The notes: a model not told the origin generated them from the letters alone. Positions 18,654 through 29,377 are shown, counted from the stretch's first letter. The stretch: DNA of 55,892 nucleotides from Sergeia podlipaevii (GCA_030849805.1 JASANZ010002153.1:1-55892), one strand, 5' to 3'. Translations and numbers: made by a program.

Positions 18654-20459
18654 ATGACTGACATTACCTACAGCTACTCCCGTGCTGCACGTGAGTTCGG
18701 CCGCATGCCGGAGTTTCAGGCCAATGAAAGCGAGATCCTGATGGATGTAGCCCCCAACAGTCATATCCAGCAGCGATACACAAGGCAGAACCCTCGTGAG
18801 ACGAAGATTCAGAATGTGCCACGGCTTTCAGAAGCAAGCACCAACACGGAACGCGTCCGCCTGAAGAACCATGCGCAGTCCCACATGGAGGGTGGCTGGC
18901 CCGGAGCTGTGGATCCTACTGAGTTTGAGGAAAAGATGAAATACTGCAAGAAGGTGGAGCGCGAAGAAGGCTACCTTAGCTCCTGTGCTCGTCTTGTGGA
19001 CCAGTGCACGGAACGCTGCGTCAAGCAGAACAATGCGATAGATATTTATGGTGAGTACTTCAGTGAGGCCCCGCCTGATGAGGACGCTACTCTTGGTCCT
19101 CCCTCCGCAAAAATTACGTCTGTCTCGAAGGACCCCAGCGAGGAGAAGCGTACCGCTGTGTCTCTCTCTTGGCAAAACGACGGTCGCAAGATTGCGGTTG
19201 CGTATGCCCGCCTGCGCTTTCAGAGCCAGACTCCCAGTATGAGCACAAACTCTCATATCTGGGATATCCTCAACCCCAACGAGCCCACTGAGACCCTCGT
19301 CACGCCATCCCCGCTCTGCTGTGTTGAGTACTACGGCAAGGATCCCCATCTTATTGCGGGCGGAAGCTGGAATGGTGTTGTGCAGTACTGGGATACTCGT
19401 CAGCCAGACCGCCCCGCCGCGCGCTCCCTCATTGAGGAGAGTCATAAGGACCCTGTCTGGTCTGTGAAGTGGCTGCAAAGCAAGTCTGGTGAGCTGCTAT
19501 CCGTGTCAACGGACGGTAATGCCTATGTGTGGGACTGCCGTTTGCCAGAGAAGCCGCTTGAGATTCACTCCATCGTAGATGACAACCTCATCTTGCAGCC
19601 AAAGAGCAACGATGGCGGCGCCAAGGGAATCCTCGGAGGCCTGTGCCTTGACTACGACCCACAGGTGGGCGGCCCTGCCAAGTATATGATTGGCACAGAG
19701 CAAGGTACAATTCTATCCTGCAACCGCAAGGGTAAGACTCAGCAGGAGAAGATTAGTAGCAACACCTTCAATGGTCACCACGGACCAGTGTACAGCGTGC
19801 AGCGCAACCCCATGTTCTCCAAATACTTTCTTTCCGTTGGTGACTGGACAGCGCGCTTGTGGTTTGAGGACTTTAAGTTCACCCCTATGTACAGCACTTT
19901 CTACCACAAGGCTTACCTTACGTGTGGTGCGTGGCACTCTGTTCGCCCCGGTGTGTTCTTCACTACCCGCATGGATGGCTACCTTGACGTGTGGGACCTT
20001 ATGCTGCGCCAGACGACCCCCTCGCTCAGCTTCCAGGTGTCGGACTACGCACTGCACACTGTGAAGCCTTCTCACGAGGGCCGTCTGCTTGCCACGGGCG
20101 GCATCGACGGCAACCTCACTCTCATCGAGCTCTCCCCGTCTCTGTGCAACATGGCAACTGATGAAAAGAATGTCATTGGCACTCTCTTTGAGAATGAGAG
20201 CCTGCGCGACAAGAATCTTGATCGTGCCATCAAGGAGAAGCGCGCGGCTGCCCGCCAGCGTGAGCGCCGTAGCACACACCTCTCAGAGATTACAAAACCG
20301 GCAGACGACGAGTCCGTCCAAATTGAAGAAATGGGTCATAAGTATCTCGGCCAAATCAAGGAGGACAAATCTGAGGACTTTCAGCGCCGCGATGACGTAG
20401 AAGCCCAGCGTCGCAAGCTGCTGGAAGACATCGAGGAGGGCATGGATATTGGTGAGTAA
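18654..20459 (+). CDS. DNAI2: Axonemal outer-arm dynein intermediate chain, IC2/DNAI2 type
   Basis: A 601-aa WD40 protein. The N-terminus (TYSYSRAAREFGRMPEF, then HMEGGWPGAVDPTEFE and KQNNAIDIYGEYF) matches the DNAI2/Chlamydomonas IC69 subunit rather than cytoplasmic intermediate chains. WD units include SWNGVVQYWDTRQP, TDGNAYVWDCRLP, GHHGPVYSVQRNP with GDWTARLW, and MDGYLDVWDLM. A basic coiled-coil and acidic tail follow (about 515-601). It docks dynein heavy chains on the outer arm and is required for flagellar beating. The first ATG after the predicted acceptor is used. Like CCT5, the coding sequence is rich in C-ending codons. Confidence 0.94.
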   Translation: MTDITYSYSRAAREFGRMPEFQANESEILMDVAPNSHIQQRYTRQNPRETKIQNVPRLSEASTNTERVRLKNHAQSHMEGGWPGAVDPTEFEEKMKYCKKVEREEGYLSSCARLVDQCTERCVKQNNAIDIYGEYFSEAPPDEDATLGPPSAKITSVSKDPSEEKRTAVSLSWQNDGRKIAVAYARLRFQSQTPSMSTNSHIWDILNPNEPTETLVTPSPLCCVEYYGKDPHLIAGGSWNGVVQYWDTRQPDRPAARSLIEESHKDPVWSVKWLQSKSGELLSVSTDGNAYVWDCRLPEKPLEIHSIVDDNLILQPKSNDGGAKGILGGLCLDYDPQVGGPAKYMIGTEQGTILSCNRKGKTQQEKISSNTFNGHHGPVYSVQRNPMFSKYFLSVGDWTARLWFEDFKFTPMYSTFYHKAYLTCGAWHSVRPGVFFTTRMDGYLDVWDLMLRQTTPSLSFQVSDYALHTVKPSHEGRLLATGGIDGNLTLIELSPSLCNMATDEKNVIGTLFENESLRDKNLDRAIKEKRAAARQRERRSTHLSEITKPADDESVQIEEMGHKYLGQIKEDKSEDFQRRDDVEAQRRKLLEDIEEGMDIGE

Positions 20460-21445
20460 ACATTAGACCAATGCCATCAACTACCGCATCCAAGAGGGAA
20501 GAGGAAGAAACAATGCTAGTTGGAGAATAGCAGCCGATAGAGAATTAAGGTACGAAATTTTTGACAGTACCAAACAGCACACATCAAGTCATGCCCCAGT
20601 TTGAGGCGTCATTTTATCTTCTGCAAAGAAGAAGGAATGAACAAAACAACAGCAAACAAGTCAAATTTTGCATTGGTGAGGATTAGTTTATGTGTTGTAC
20701 AAGATACATATATATATGTGGTTGTTGCTGTGGTTGCTGCCGTTGAATTTTTTTTCCTTGTCTATTTATGTAGTCAGAACAGCTTTTATTTTTGAAGGAG
20801 AGAGAGACAGAGAGAAAGAGAGGTCCAATCAGTTATGTTACTAGCTATCATTTGCGCTCTCTTTGCCTTCCCCCCCTCCCCCCTCCCTTAGTTCGTTGTC
20901 CCCTTTGGTTGATGTGCGTGTGTGTATGCAAAGCACGTGATGTAATTATTTTTGTTGTGCGGGGGGGAGGAGGCAGTGGGGAATGACATTTTTTTTTTAA
21001 AAAAATATTCTCCATGTTTACAAAGCACATATATAGATGAAATAAAATTCAGCCACCCTTGTTGGAGTGTTTGCTTTTTGCTTTGAAGAGACGAAATGGA
21101 TTCTCCTTTTTGTCTTGATAAGTACCATACACCTCTGACATGAGTTACGTATGTTGTTTCTATCTTTCTTTCTCTCATTTTGTGTATGTATGTATGTATG
21201 TGTGTGTGCGACACTGTCTCGACCGCGCGATCCTCATTTTTTTTTTTATTGCATGCTTTCTAAACATTACGTTCTCATTTGCATTTCCTTTTTATGGTCG
21301 TTGTTGTTAATATTTTTTTTGTCTTTGATTTGTTATTTTTTATCCCGCTCTCGATAAAGAAAACCCCCCTTACATTACAGACGACTTAGATAGTTAGGAA
21401 CAGCAAATAACAATCAAACATAAGAAAGGTCAGTATTCATACAAT
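20460..21445. other. Intergenic spacer, dynein IC2 to SmG
   Basis: About 1 kb without a gene. Contains purine-rich blocks near 20795-20825, a C-rich block near 20869-20888, a G7 run near 20961 and TATG repeats near 21183-21200. No RNA gene was recognised. Confidence 0.6.
21340..21380 (+). promoter_or_regulatory. Predicted spliced-leader acceptor, SmG
   Basis: T/C-rich sequence is followed by AG at 21358-21359 or 21379-21380 (ttacattacag). The second gives a 65-base leader without ATG. Confidence 0.5.
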
Positions 21446-21703
21446 ATGCCCCCGAAGAACTCACTCCCTAACCTCAACCACTTTATGGACAAGCGGGTCC
21501 TTGTGAAGCTTCAAGGTGGCCGCTCTGTCTCAGGAATGCTGCGCGGTGTAGACCACTTTATGTCCATCGTGTTATACGATGCAGTAGATGAAACCAAGAA
21601 TCCTTCAATCGGTTTGAACGAGACAGATGAGGAGAAGGTAGCCCTTGGCACCACAGTGATCCGCGGTAGTGCTATTGTGGAAATTGTTGGCCAGGAAGCG
21701 TAA
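21446..21703 (+). CDS. SNRPG: Small nuclear ribonucleoprotein SmG
   Basis: An 85-aa Sm-fold protein. [21 protein letters not shown] opens the Sm1 motif as in SmG (PxLKxFMDKxxxxxLNGGR). [20 protein letters not shown] completes it, and [11 protein letters not shown] is Sm2. It is one subunit of the heptameric ring around spliceosomal snRNAs, needed in trypanosomatids mainly for trans-splicing. The insert between the Sm motifs is a little longer than in human SmG. LSm7 is the alternative, but the FMDKRV start favours SmG. Confidence 0.88.
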   Translation: MPPKNSLPNLNHFMDKRVLVKLQGGRSVSGMLRGVDHFMSIVLYDAVDETKNPSIGLNETDEEKVALGTTVIRGSAIVEIVGQEA

Positions 21704-22603
21704 GGGTCAGAAATGGGGAAAGAGAGAGTAAGAGGGGACTTCATCTATTTCTTGAAGACTTCACTATTGATCCTGTTATGGGAACGTGTTGCAGTGGCAA
21801 GAGAAGGGGAATGGCAAGTAGAAGAGAGAGAGTTGAGGTGCCCACTGTGCTCTTTTTTCTTTTTCTTCCTACATTTCCTGTATCTCTGTTTTTTTTCTCT
21901 CAAGGAATTGTCCTTGACTCTTTAATGTTTTTCCTTTCTGTTGTTGTGTGGTTGAAGTTGGTGTGTATGTTTCCACTATGCGTTTCGGCCCCTTTTTTAC
22001 ATGCGCTTCTGTATACTCTGTGGGGAGCACTCACGCCCCTCAGAAGGGATATTTAGCGTTGTGGATGCATTGTTGAAGACTAAATGGGAGGAAATTTTTA
22101 TAAGGCGTTAGTGCATAGCTTTCATGCAGTTCATTTTATTATTATTTAACTGTTTCTTTTTTCTTTTCAATGAGTAGTGAGGGGTCAAATGAATCCATCT
22201 TGTGGATTTTTTTTTTACTCTCATCCTCAGAAGAGACAATATTATCGTCCTTTGTTTTCTGTTTGATTCAATGCTTTAGACATATATATCATTTCTTTTC
22301 TTTTTTTATGTAAAAGTTCAACGTAATACAATCATAGTAAAGGAAAAAAAAGAAAAATAGTAGCGTGATCATTTCATTGAGATTGCACACATACACACAC
22401 TCATTCCCATACAAATCCCCTTTAATAGGATATTCTCGTGTGCATATAGTAAAGCACTCACAGAAGAGCGTCTTGTTCCACAGAGGCAAAGAAGAACAGA
22501 TAAGCAACAACAACAAACTGAAAAAAAATTATAAAAAAGAAAAATTATAATCATTAGACTATATCCATAGCACGAAAAGAAAAATTTATAGTAAAAAGAA
22601 AAA
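21704..22603. other. Intergenic spacer, SmG to 192-aa protein gene
   Basis: No gene. T-rich, with short open frames made of Phe/Leu runs that were not accepted. A C/T tract near 22290-22308 with AG at 22315-22316 is a candidate acceptor, giving a leader of nearly 290 bases. The last 100 bases before the ATG are A-rich. Confidence 0.6.
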
Positions 22604-23182
22604 ATGGCTGGCGCAGATGTTGCCTGGTTTCCCTTTGCGATCATGTATCTTCTCTACTTGATCCCTCCCACTCTCATGGAAGTGTACGCGTACTACACTC
22701 GTGGTGGCCTTGTGCGCTATGAAGATGTCAAGTATGATGATACATTTATGCAAGCATTTCAGTGGAACAACGACAAGTACATTTACTGGAAGCGCTTTGT
22801 GGATAGACCCGAGACTGAGGCTGGCAAGGCATTCTTTTCGTGGTTAGACTGGAGTGGCGAATGCTATGATCGATCTATCTACGTGTGGCGCCGCAACCAT
22901 GCCCGCGAGAACAAGGAGATTAGCTACTGGTGGCCCTACATCTACGGCCCGTTTGTCTTTAACTGGACCAAGAAGACGTGGCTCCGTGGAGATGATGCCG
23001 CTGGCATGTTGATGCCGGCGTGGGGAGATGGCGGCGAGGCCCGCGGCCGTGCCGAGTTTGCTGAGGCTAAGAGCAAAATGTACAACAAACACTGGCACTA
23101 TCAGGCGATGCGCCGCATCCGCCGTGAGCGTGCACTGCGAGATGCCGAGCAAGCCAAGAAGATGGAGCAGGTCGCGAACTAG
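22604..23182 (+). CDS. Small Trp/Tyr-rich single-span membrane protein, possibly mitochondrial
   Basis: A 192-aa protein not recognised by name. An N-terminal hydrophobic span (about 8-27, WFPFAIMYLLYLIPPTLMEV) is followed by a hydrophilic, strikingly aromatic body (ISYWWPYIYGPFVFNWTKKTW near 106-126) and a basic helical C-terminus (about 150-190). Size, single N-terminal span, aromatic body and charged tail resemble lineage-specific accessory subunits of trypanosomatid respiratory complexes or ATP synthase. That is inference without a diagnostic motif. No cleavable presequence is evident. The ORF is intact with a good ATG context, and codon use resembles the conserved genes nearby. Confidence 0.8.
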   Translation: MAGADVAWFPFAIMYLLYLIPPTLMEVYAYYTRGGLVRYEDVKYDDTFMQAFQWNNDKYIYWKRFVDRPETEAGKAFFSWLDWSGECYDRSIYVWRRNHARENKEISYWWPYIYGPFVFNWTKKTWLRGDDAAGMLMPAWGDGGEARGRAEFAEAKSKMYNKHWHYQAMRRIRRERALRDAEQAKKMEQVAN

Positions 23183-24288
23183 TTGTGACAATGTACTTTG
23201 ACGAAGTCCAACTAGAACATCTATAGCAGGTTAGTGGAAACACAGCAATGTAGTTGACACACTAGGGATTCTCTTTTTTATTATCTTTTTTTTTTTCTTG
23301 AGAGCAGAGCTTCTGTTTTCATTGTTAAATGGCCATCATCGATTAGTATTGTAGCGTTTCAATTGTGTATGAATAAGGCTCTAAATGCACTTTTTATTAT
23401 TATTATTGGCTGTATCTTTTCCTTTTTTTTTTTTAAAGGTTGACTATAATGGTTGAAAAAAATTGTTTAGGATTATCTGTTCTAGTATATATAGGAATAT
23501 AGCTCATTCAGCAATTGTCCCCCATGTCAAATGCAAAAAGAAACGACGTCGTAAATTGCGTCCATTTTGTGTCCTAAATTGCTTCCTTTGGTACGTTACA
23601 TTATTGAGGTTCTTTGCTTTTTTTTTTTGTCTCCCTCATCGGTTCTCTTGTTCTCTATTTTTGTTGTATCTTACGTGCCTCCGTTGATAACTGTTACTGA
23701 AATACCGAGACATAGGAATAGGAAGAATGATATATGAATCTCAGAGTTGCTCTGTATATGTGTATGGGTGCGCGCAAATTCTTTAGTGTTATTCAGTTCT
23801 CAGTAAAACGAAGAAACATACATTCTTTATTTTTTTAATCTATTGCTATTCTGGTGGTTGTCATTACATGACTGGTCTCTGTTTCTTTCACTTAATTTTG
23901 TTCAGATTATTACCGCTTGCTGATGTTATCGTGTCATTACATTATTGTCATATATATATTTTTTCCTCTGCATTTCTCTTCTTTTTCTTTTGTGTGTGTA
24001 ATTGTTATATATATCCTATCATAACAGCTAGCTATATATATAAATCTATTTATCTTTAGTTTTGTTTCCTTTTCCTGAGTGTATAGTCCTGAAGAACACA
24101 AAGAGGAAAAAGGGAGGGATTGAAATTGATTGGCACTACCAGGCATCATTTTTTACAGAGAGAGAGAAAGATTCTTTTTTCCTTTTCTTTGCTTTGCTGC
24201 CCTTCCTTCCTTTCTTTCTATATATATATTAATAAACGGTCTCTGTGTCATTTATTCCTCAGTGTGCTGGTTAGTGCACCTTTTTATC

Positions 24289-24315
24289 ATTATTATTATT
24301 ATTATTATTATTATT
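24289..24315. repeat. ATT trinucleotide microsatellite (9 units)
   Basis: Nine perfect ATT units about 40 bases upstream of the HECT-gene pyrimidine tract. Confidence 0.9.
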
Positions 24316-24356
24316 TTCTAAAGACAATTGCATATTAGCAGATACAGATAGAGTTG

Positions 24357-24410
24357 ATTTTCTCTTTCTTCTTCTTCTCTTCTCCTCTTCCTCTGTTGTG
24401 TCTGGTCTAG
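24357..24410 (+). promoter_or_regulatory. Predicted spliced-leader acceptor, HECT ligase
   Basis: A long C/T tract (from about 24357) ends at the AG at 24409-24410. The 218-base leader contains no ATG before 24629. An alternative acceptor is AG 24608-24609. Confidence 0.6.
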
Positions 24411-24628
24411 TGTATATCTTACCAGAACAAAATTGCCGACAACGGAGCAAAGGAAAGGAAAGGAAAGAAACAAAAAGAGAGACTGACAATAGTGAAAACC
24501 AGGAAGGAGTCGTCAGGGTTTTCGTTTTCTTTGAAAGGAATCCACGTTTGTGCATTTTATCGTTAAAAGGTAAAAAAAAAAACCGCTGTTTCTCTACTTA
24601 TCATAAACAGCAACAAAAAGCAAGGAAG

Positions 24629-27600
24629 ATGGACGATTTTCTCTCTCAGCTGATCGCGCACGCCAATGCTACTTCCCGCTCGAGGCTTAACAATCCTGCT
24701 TCTCAGCAAATGGCAGTCGAGCTTTCTAGTAACAATGACGAGCGTCAAATGGCGAGTCTCTTACAGCTATGCGAACAACTCAACTTGGCAACGCCACTGA
24801 GCATCAACATCATCAGTCCCACGATTCTCGTTCCACCCATTATTAAGTGCTTGCAGAAGGAATATAACCCTGCTCTTATGCTTATGGCAGCCCGTGCACT
24901 AACGTACATGTGTGATGCGCTGCCGCAGTCTCTCAGCGTCATTTACGATGATGAAGAGAGGATAAATGCGCTACTCAGCCATTTAAGGGCAATTACAGAC
25001 GTTGAGCTGTCTGAACAATGTCTTGCGTGCATTGCGAAGTTATGCCAGACGCCAGAAGGATCGTTGGCGGTGTACATGAGCGGTGGAGTGGTTGCTCTGC
25101 TTGCTTTTGTAGACTTTTTTACTCTTGCGTCGCAGCGCAAGGTGTGGGAGACGATAGCCATTATGTGTGCCAACGTGGCAGAAGACAACTTTGATAAAAT
25201 TGAGGACACTCTACCAGTCATGCGAAGTGCAATCCACAATGATGACTCTAAAATCAACACAGAAGCCATGACGTCGATACTGTTGGCAATTGTTGGCGTG
25301 AAGGCCTCTCCTTCTCTTGTGGATCGTGTGTTCGGAGATATCACGGATGCGCTTATTGACATTGTCACAAAGCCTGGAAGCCGAAAAAGCAACTTCACCA
25401 CTGTGCTTTCGTTGATTCTCATGGGAGTGCGCCAGAGCGACGCTGTGACAAGGCGGGTCATCAAATCTGGCCTCTCCAACGATCTCTTTGATTTGCTTGA
25501 TGCATACACGTCATCGGAGGAGTCACCTGCCCCGCCCTCTCAGGACTCTGGCGAAGCCTCCCCACACGCCTCATCTATCAGTGAGTCTCAGGGCACTGTA
25601 AAGGCAAGCCGCCTTACTGCGGATGAACTGCGTGTTTTATGCAACCTTGTGTCAACTTTGTTGGTTCCCTACGTGGATGGTGCCAGTGCGTTTGTGAACC
25701 AGCTTAGCCAGATGGAGGAAGGTGAGGATGTGACTGCAGACAACGACGGTGTACATGACGACAACGACGCGGCAGAGGTGGGCGAGGACGATTTTGAGGA
25801 GGTGAACGAGAACGAAGTAGAGGAAGAGGAAGAAGTGGAGGAAATCGATGAGGAATGCAACGAGAGTGAGGAAGAAGCAAGGCACGCTCTTGAAGACGTG
25901 AATCAAAAGATTGTACAGGAGGGCGTGCGTTTGGTGGTACATCGTGAACATAGGCGGTGCATTATTGGCGCTCACCAGTGCGATCGGTGCGGTAAGTCTT
26001 CTCTGCAACTTGGTAACTGGTACAGGTGCAATGCATGCTCCGATGTGGACTACTGTGCTACGTGTTTATTGACATGTTGGCGCGCGCACTTCAACGGTCA
26101 GCACACCTTCACCAACATGCGCGTACTGCTTCACTGCGGGGAGGATGATCTTTCTGCGCAGAAGCTAGATGTAGCTGACGAAGCCAAGCTCCGCATGTTC
26201 CGTGAGGATCCTAGTCTTCTTCTTGCAGCGTTGAAGGGGCTCCCACAGATGACGAAGTTGTGTGTTGAGCTGGAAGCGAGTGATGCGCGTCACAATAGCA
26301 TGAACTATCTCATCAGTGCCATTCATCTTGCCTCCAAGGCGCAGTTGCGTGCGAGCAACATTACCACTTTGCAGATCTGCGATGCTATCTGTGTGGCGCT
26401 AAGTGACAAGGTATTGCTCATGCAGTTTCTCGGTGTGACACTCGCGAAGAACATGCTTGAAAAGTTGCCAGAAGAGTGCGCAGCATTGCTTGCACGCGAG
26501 GGGGCGATTGAAACACTGCAGGAGCTCAGCAGTCGCGGCAATCACGACCCCGATCGCCACGCTGGTGACGTTCACCCCACTTCTCTTACCCGGCGTGTCT
26601 GCTCTCTTTCAGGCTGGAAAGACATTATTGCCGAGGAAGCCTCTGCTCTCGTGGCGAAGCTTCCCTCTGCAGGAAGCACAGAAAGCTCCAAGCAACTTCA
26701 AGATGTTCTCACACTGCTGAAACAACACAAGGTTCCAGAAGCTTTCACCGCCCTTCGAACTGCACTGTTTGCCAACATTACGTCGTTTGAATTGGTTTCC
26801 AGTAACCTTATCCACGAACTTGTCGCTACGCTTGCCAAAGAGAATGACATTAAACTTGTGGTACTCCTTATGCGTACCTTAAGTGAAAGCGACTCAAGTA
26901 GAAGCCAGTCACCATCCCCGAAGCCTTCCTCCACAAACACCGCGAGCAGCAGCAGCGGCGTTAATGAATCCTCTGCTTTAGGGCACCTACTGCACCACTT
27001 GCAAGCCATCCTCACTCGGATGGACAAATTTGAGCAGCAAAAATTCTCATTCATCTCCAATATTCACACACAGATCCCTTTAAAACTGATCCCACATTCA
27101 GTCGGAGGAGGGCATCGCGCACGCCGCGGTCGCAACTCTACCTCTACCAATGAAACAACCCCCGAAGGAGAAGAAGAAAGCACGGAGACGCGTGCGTCAG
27201 GACGTGGAGCGGCCTCGATTGGCCGTGCTGCGACCGTCAGCGTCGAACCACTTGCCACGATCACGACAATCTGCACGTTTGTGGGCAACCAGCTCTTGTC
27301 AAACCCGCGGTCGACAGGGGGGCGGCAACAAAGTCACGGAAGCAATGAAGATGGAGACAGTGACCGCATGGAAGACGTGTTGCCGGAGTTGGGTAGAGAG
27401 GCGAGCGAGGAGCGAAACGCACCTGCGAGACGGTCAAACAAAGCATCTGCTCGGGATCCAACGGTGTGGCTGCGGATGGGCAAGCAGGTTTTGCCCCTTT
27501 CTATGTCAGTACTTCAAGTACTGCAGCTTATTGACGAGGGACAACAACACAGAACAAGCAGGGCCACTGGCGGCGCTAGTACTGGCACTCACAGGCCCAA

Positions 27601-29377
27601 GGTGCGAGAGGCGTTGACGCTCTACTACAATGACAGTCCCTTCGGTGCAGAATATGAGATGCTTCCTCTGCATGGAAATATGGAGATGGGATCGCCAGAG
27701 GAAGATATTGTGGTGGTGTTGCCTTCGAAGACGACCCAACCGCCTGCCGTGTTGCGTGTCATGGAGCGGGTGCATTTCACCTTCCCCCGAAGCAGCTCCT
27801 TTCTCAGCAATGCCCAGAAGGATGTTTTGACGCTTCTAGGCGTCTTTCACGAAGCGTACAATAGCTGGGGGGAGCTGCTGTGGCTCACAGACAAGGCCGC
27901 GGTGGAGACCAACGGCAACAGTATTGACTCTCGTTCGCTTTCTCTCAAGCTGACCCACAGCATGTTTGAGCATCAGAAGTTGAACCATAAGGCTATGCGT
28001 CAATGCTCAAACCTGTTGCTCGCTGGACAGCACGCTAAGACGTGGGCAGTGAACCTTGCCTTGGACTGCAATTTTCTATTCTCTGCGGCCACGCGGAAAT
28101 TCTTGTTTGAGGTAAGCTTCTGCGGAACTGCTCGCTCATTGACACGCATGCAAGATTACATGCGCCAGTACGGCATGATCGACCTTGTCGCCGACGGCGC
28201 GACGCACACTCGTGTGTATCGACTGCAGCGACTAAAGAAGCGCGTGTGGCGTGACAAAGTTCTTGAGTGTGCGATGGACGTGATTAATCGCTCGCGGTGC
28301 CCTGGGTCGGTGGTCGTGGAATTTGAGTTCTACGGGGAAGAAGGCAGCGGCCTGGGTCCTACTCGTGAGTTCTACACCCTCGTTGCGGAGGAACTCCGTA
28401 AGCGTGCACTCGGCCTTTGGCGTCCGTCTGGCGAGAGCGACAAGGACGATAAGTTCACTCCGCTCAACGGTCTCTATCCCAGACCGCTAGAGCCCACCTG
28501 CGCCGAGGAGGACCGCCTCGTCGAGTACTTTTCCTTCCTTGGCCGCTTTATTGCCCGATGCCTTCTTGACGAGCACATTCCGTTGCTTGCGCTCTCACCC
28601 GTTCTACTGAAAATGCTGCGTGGTGACAACTGCAGCGTACACGATGTACGTTCCATCAGCACCTCACTTGGCGATGTACTCCTCGCCATGATTGACGCGT
28701 GCGCGCACAACACGAGCACTATCACTCTGCCCGGCGTAAAGGCGAACCACATTGCTGTGACAGATATGGACCTCGACTTCTCACTGCCCGGCGATGATTC
28801 GATCAGTCTCATACCGGATGGAAATACCACTGCCGTCACGGCAGCAAACATGGGCGAGTACTGCGATCGTGTCGTGGAGTTTATACTCAAAACTGGCGTG
28901 GAGCGGGTGGCAAAGGCGATGCGGGAAGGGTTTCACGAGTACATCCCTCTCGTGGCGTTGCGCATGATCTCAGTCGAGGAGTGCTATGAGCGCATCAACG
29001 GAAACGAGCGCGTCATCACCCGTGCGGAGCTGCAAAGTCACTGTCTTGCGGATCACGGTTTCACTCTCACTAGTACGCCAGTGCAGTGGTTCTTTGATAT
29101 CATTGCCTCCTTCACGGTGGAAGAGCAGCGCACGTTTTTTCATTTCCTCACCGGTGCTCCACACTTGCCTGTCGGCGGTCTTGCGAGTTTGACGCCAAAA
29201 CTCACGATTGTGCGCAAGCCATCCTCTGAGGCAGGCATTAAGGAGTCGGACTTGCTGCCGTCTGCCATGACATGTCAGAACTACCTCAAGCTTCCTGCGT
29301 ACGACACTAAACAGCAGATGGAGCACAAGCTGAGGCTGGCTATGAATGAAGGTGCGGGTGCATTCCTCTTGACGTAG
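24629..29377 (+). CDS. HECT E3 ubiquitin ligase, UFD4/TRIP12/UPL3 type, with ZZ finger
   Basis: A 1582-aa protein from the first ATG after the acceptor. Armadillo-like repeats (about 30-330) carry the UPL3/TRIP12-type ARALTYMCDALPQS and VDFFTLASQRKVWETIAIMCAN stretches. An acidic segment at ~355-417 follows, then a ZZ-type zinc finger at ~445-495 (CDRCG, YRCNAC, DYCATC, final H pair). A disordered linker leads to the HECT domain (~1205-1582): FEFYGEEGSGLGPTREFY, LGRFIARCLLDE and the catalytic loop TCQNYLKLPAY with active-site Cys1549. The C-terminus ends GAFLLT, a typical HECT tail. HECT enzymes form a ubiquitin thioester on this Cys before transfer. UFD4/TRIP12 members act on N-degron and ubiquitin-fusion substrates, so a similar role is inferred. 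The ZZ finger is not usual in this subfamily. Confidence 0.93.
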   Translation: MDDFLSQLIAHANATSRSRLNNPASQQMAVELSSNNDERQMASLLQLCEQLNLATPLSINIISPTILVPPIIKCLQKEYNPALMLMAARALTYMCDALPQSLSVIYDDEERINALLSHLRAITDVELSEQCLACIAKLCQTPEGSLAVYMSGGVVALLAFVDFFTLASQRKVWETIAIMCANVAEDNFDKIEDTLPVMRSAIHNDDSKINTEAMTSILLAIVGVKASPSLVDRVFGDITDALIDIVTKPGSRKSNFTTVLSLILMGVRQSDAVTRRVIKSGLSNDLFDLLDAYTSSEESPAPPSQDSGEASPHASSISESQGTVKASRLTADELRVLCNLVSTLLVPYVDGASAFVNQLSQMEEGEDVTADNDGVHDDNDAAEVGEDDFEEVNENEVEEEEEVEEIDEECNESEEEARHALEDVNQKIVQEGVRLVVHREHRRCIIGAHQCDRCGKSSLQLGNWYRCNACSDVDYCATCLLTCWRAHFNGQHTFTNMRVLLHCGEDDLSAQKLDVADEAKLRMFREDPSLLLAALKGLPQMTKLCVELEASDARHNSMNYLISAIHLASKAQLRASNITTLQICDAICVALSDKVLLMQFLGVTLAKNMLEKLPEECAALLAREGAIETLQELSSRGNHDPDRHAGDVHPTSLTRRVCSLSGWKDIIAEEASALVAKLPSAGSTESSKQLQDVLTLLKQHKVPEAFTALRTALFANITSFELVSSNLIHELVATLAKENDIKLVVLLMRTLSESDSSRSQSPSPKPSSTNTASSSSGVNESSALGHLLHHLQAILTRMDKFEQQKFSFISNIHTQIPLKLIPHSVGGGHRARRGRNSTSTNETTPEGEEESTETRASGRGAASIGRAATVSVEPLATITTICTFVGNQLLSNPRSTGGRQQSHGSNEDGDSDRMEDVLPELGREASEERNAPARRSNKASARDPTVWLRMGKQVLPLSMSVLQVLQLIDEGQQHRTSRATGGASTGTHRPKVREALTLYYNDSPFGAEYEMLPLHGNMEMGSPEEDIVVVLPSKTTQPPAVLRVMERVHFTFPRSSSFLSNAQKDVLTLLGVFHEAYNSWGELLWLTDKAAVETNGNSIDSRSLSLKLTHSMFEHQKLNHKAMRQCSNLLLAGQHAKTWAVNLALDCNFLFSAATRKFLFEVSFCGTARSLTRMQDYMRQYGMIDLVADGATHTRVYRLQRLKKRVWRDKVLECAMDVINRSRCPGSVVVEFEFYGEEGSGLGPTREFYTLVAEELRKRALGLWRPSGESDKDDKFTPLNGLYPRPLEPTCAEEDRLVEYFSFLGRFIARCLLDEHIPLLALSPVLLKMLRGDNCSVHDVRSISTSLGDVLLAMIDACAHNTSTITLPGVKANHIAVTDMDLDFSLPGDDSISLIPDGNTTAVTAANMGEYCDRVVEFILKTGVERVAKAMREGFHEYIPLVALRMISVEECYERINGNERVITRAELQSHCLADHGFTLTSTPVQWFFDIIASFTVEEQRTFFHFLTGAPHLPVGGLASLTPKLTIVRKPSSEAGIKESDLLPSAMTCQNYLKLPAYDTKQQMEHKLRLAMNEGAGAFLLT

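Larger units (their letters stand above)
23183..24628. other. Largest intergenic spacer, 192-aa gene to HECT ligase
   Basis: About 1.45 kb without a supportable protein or RNA gene. Contains many T-runs, an ATT array at 24289-24315 and a 50-base C/T tract at about 24357-24395. The HECT frame is open from 24398 but with GTG and no ATG until 24629. Confidence 0.6.
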
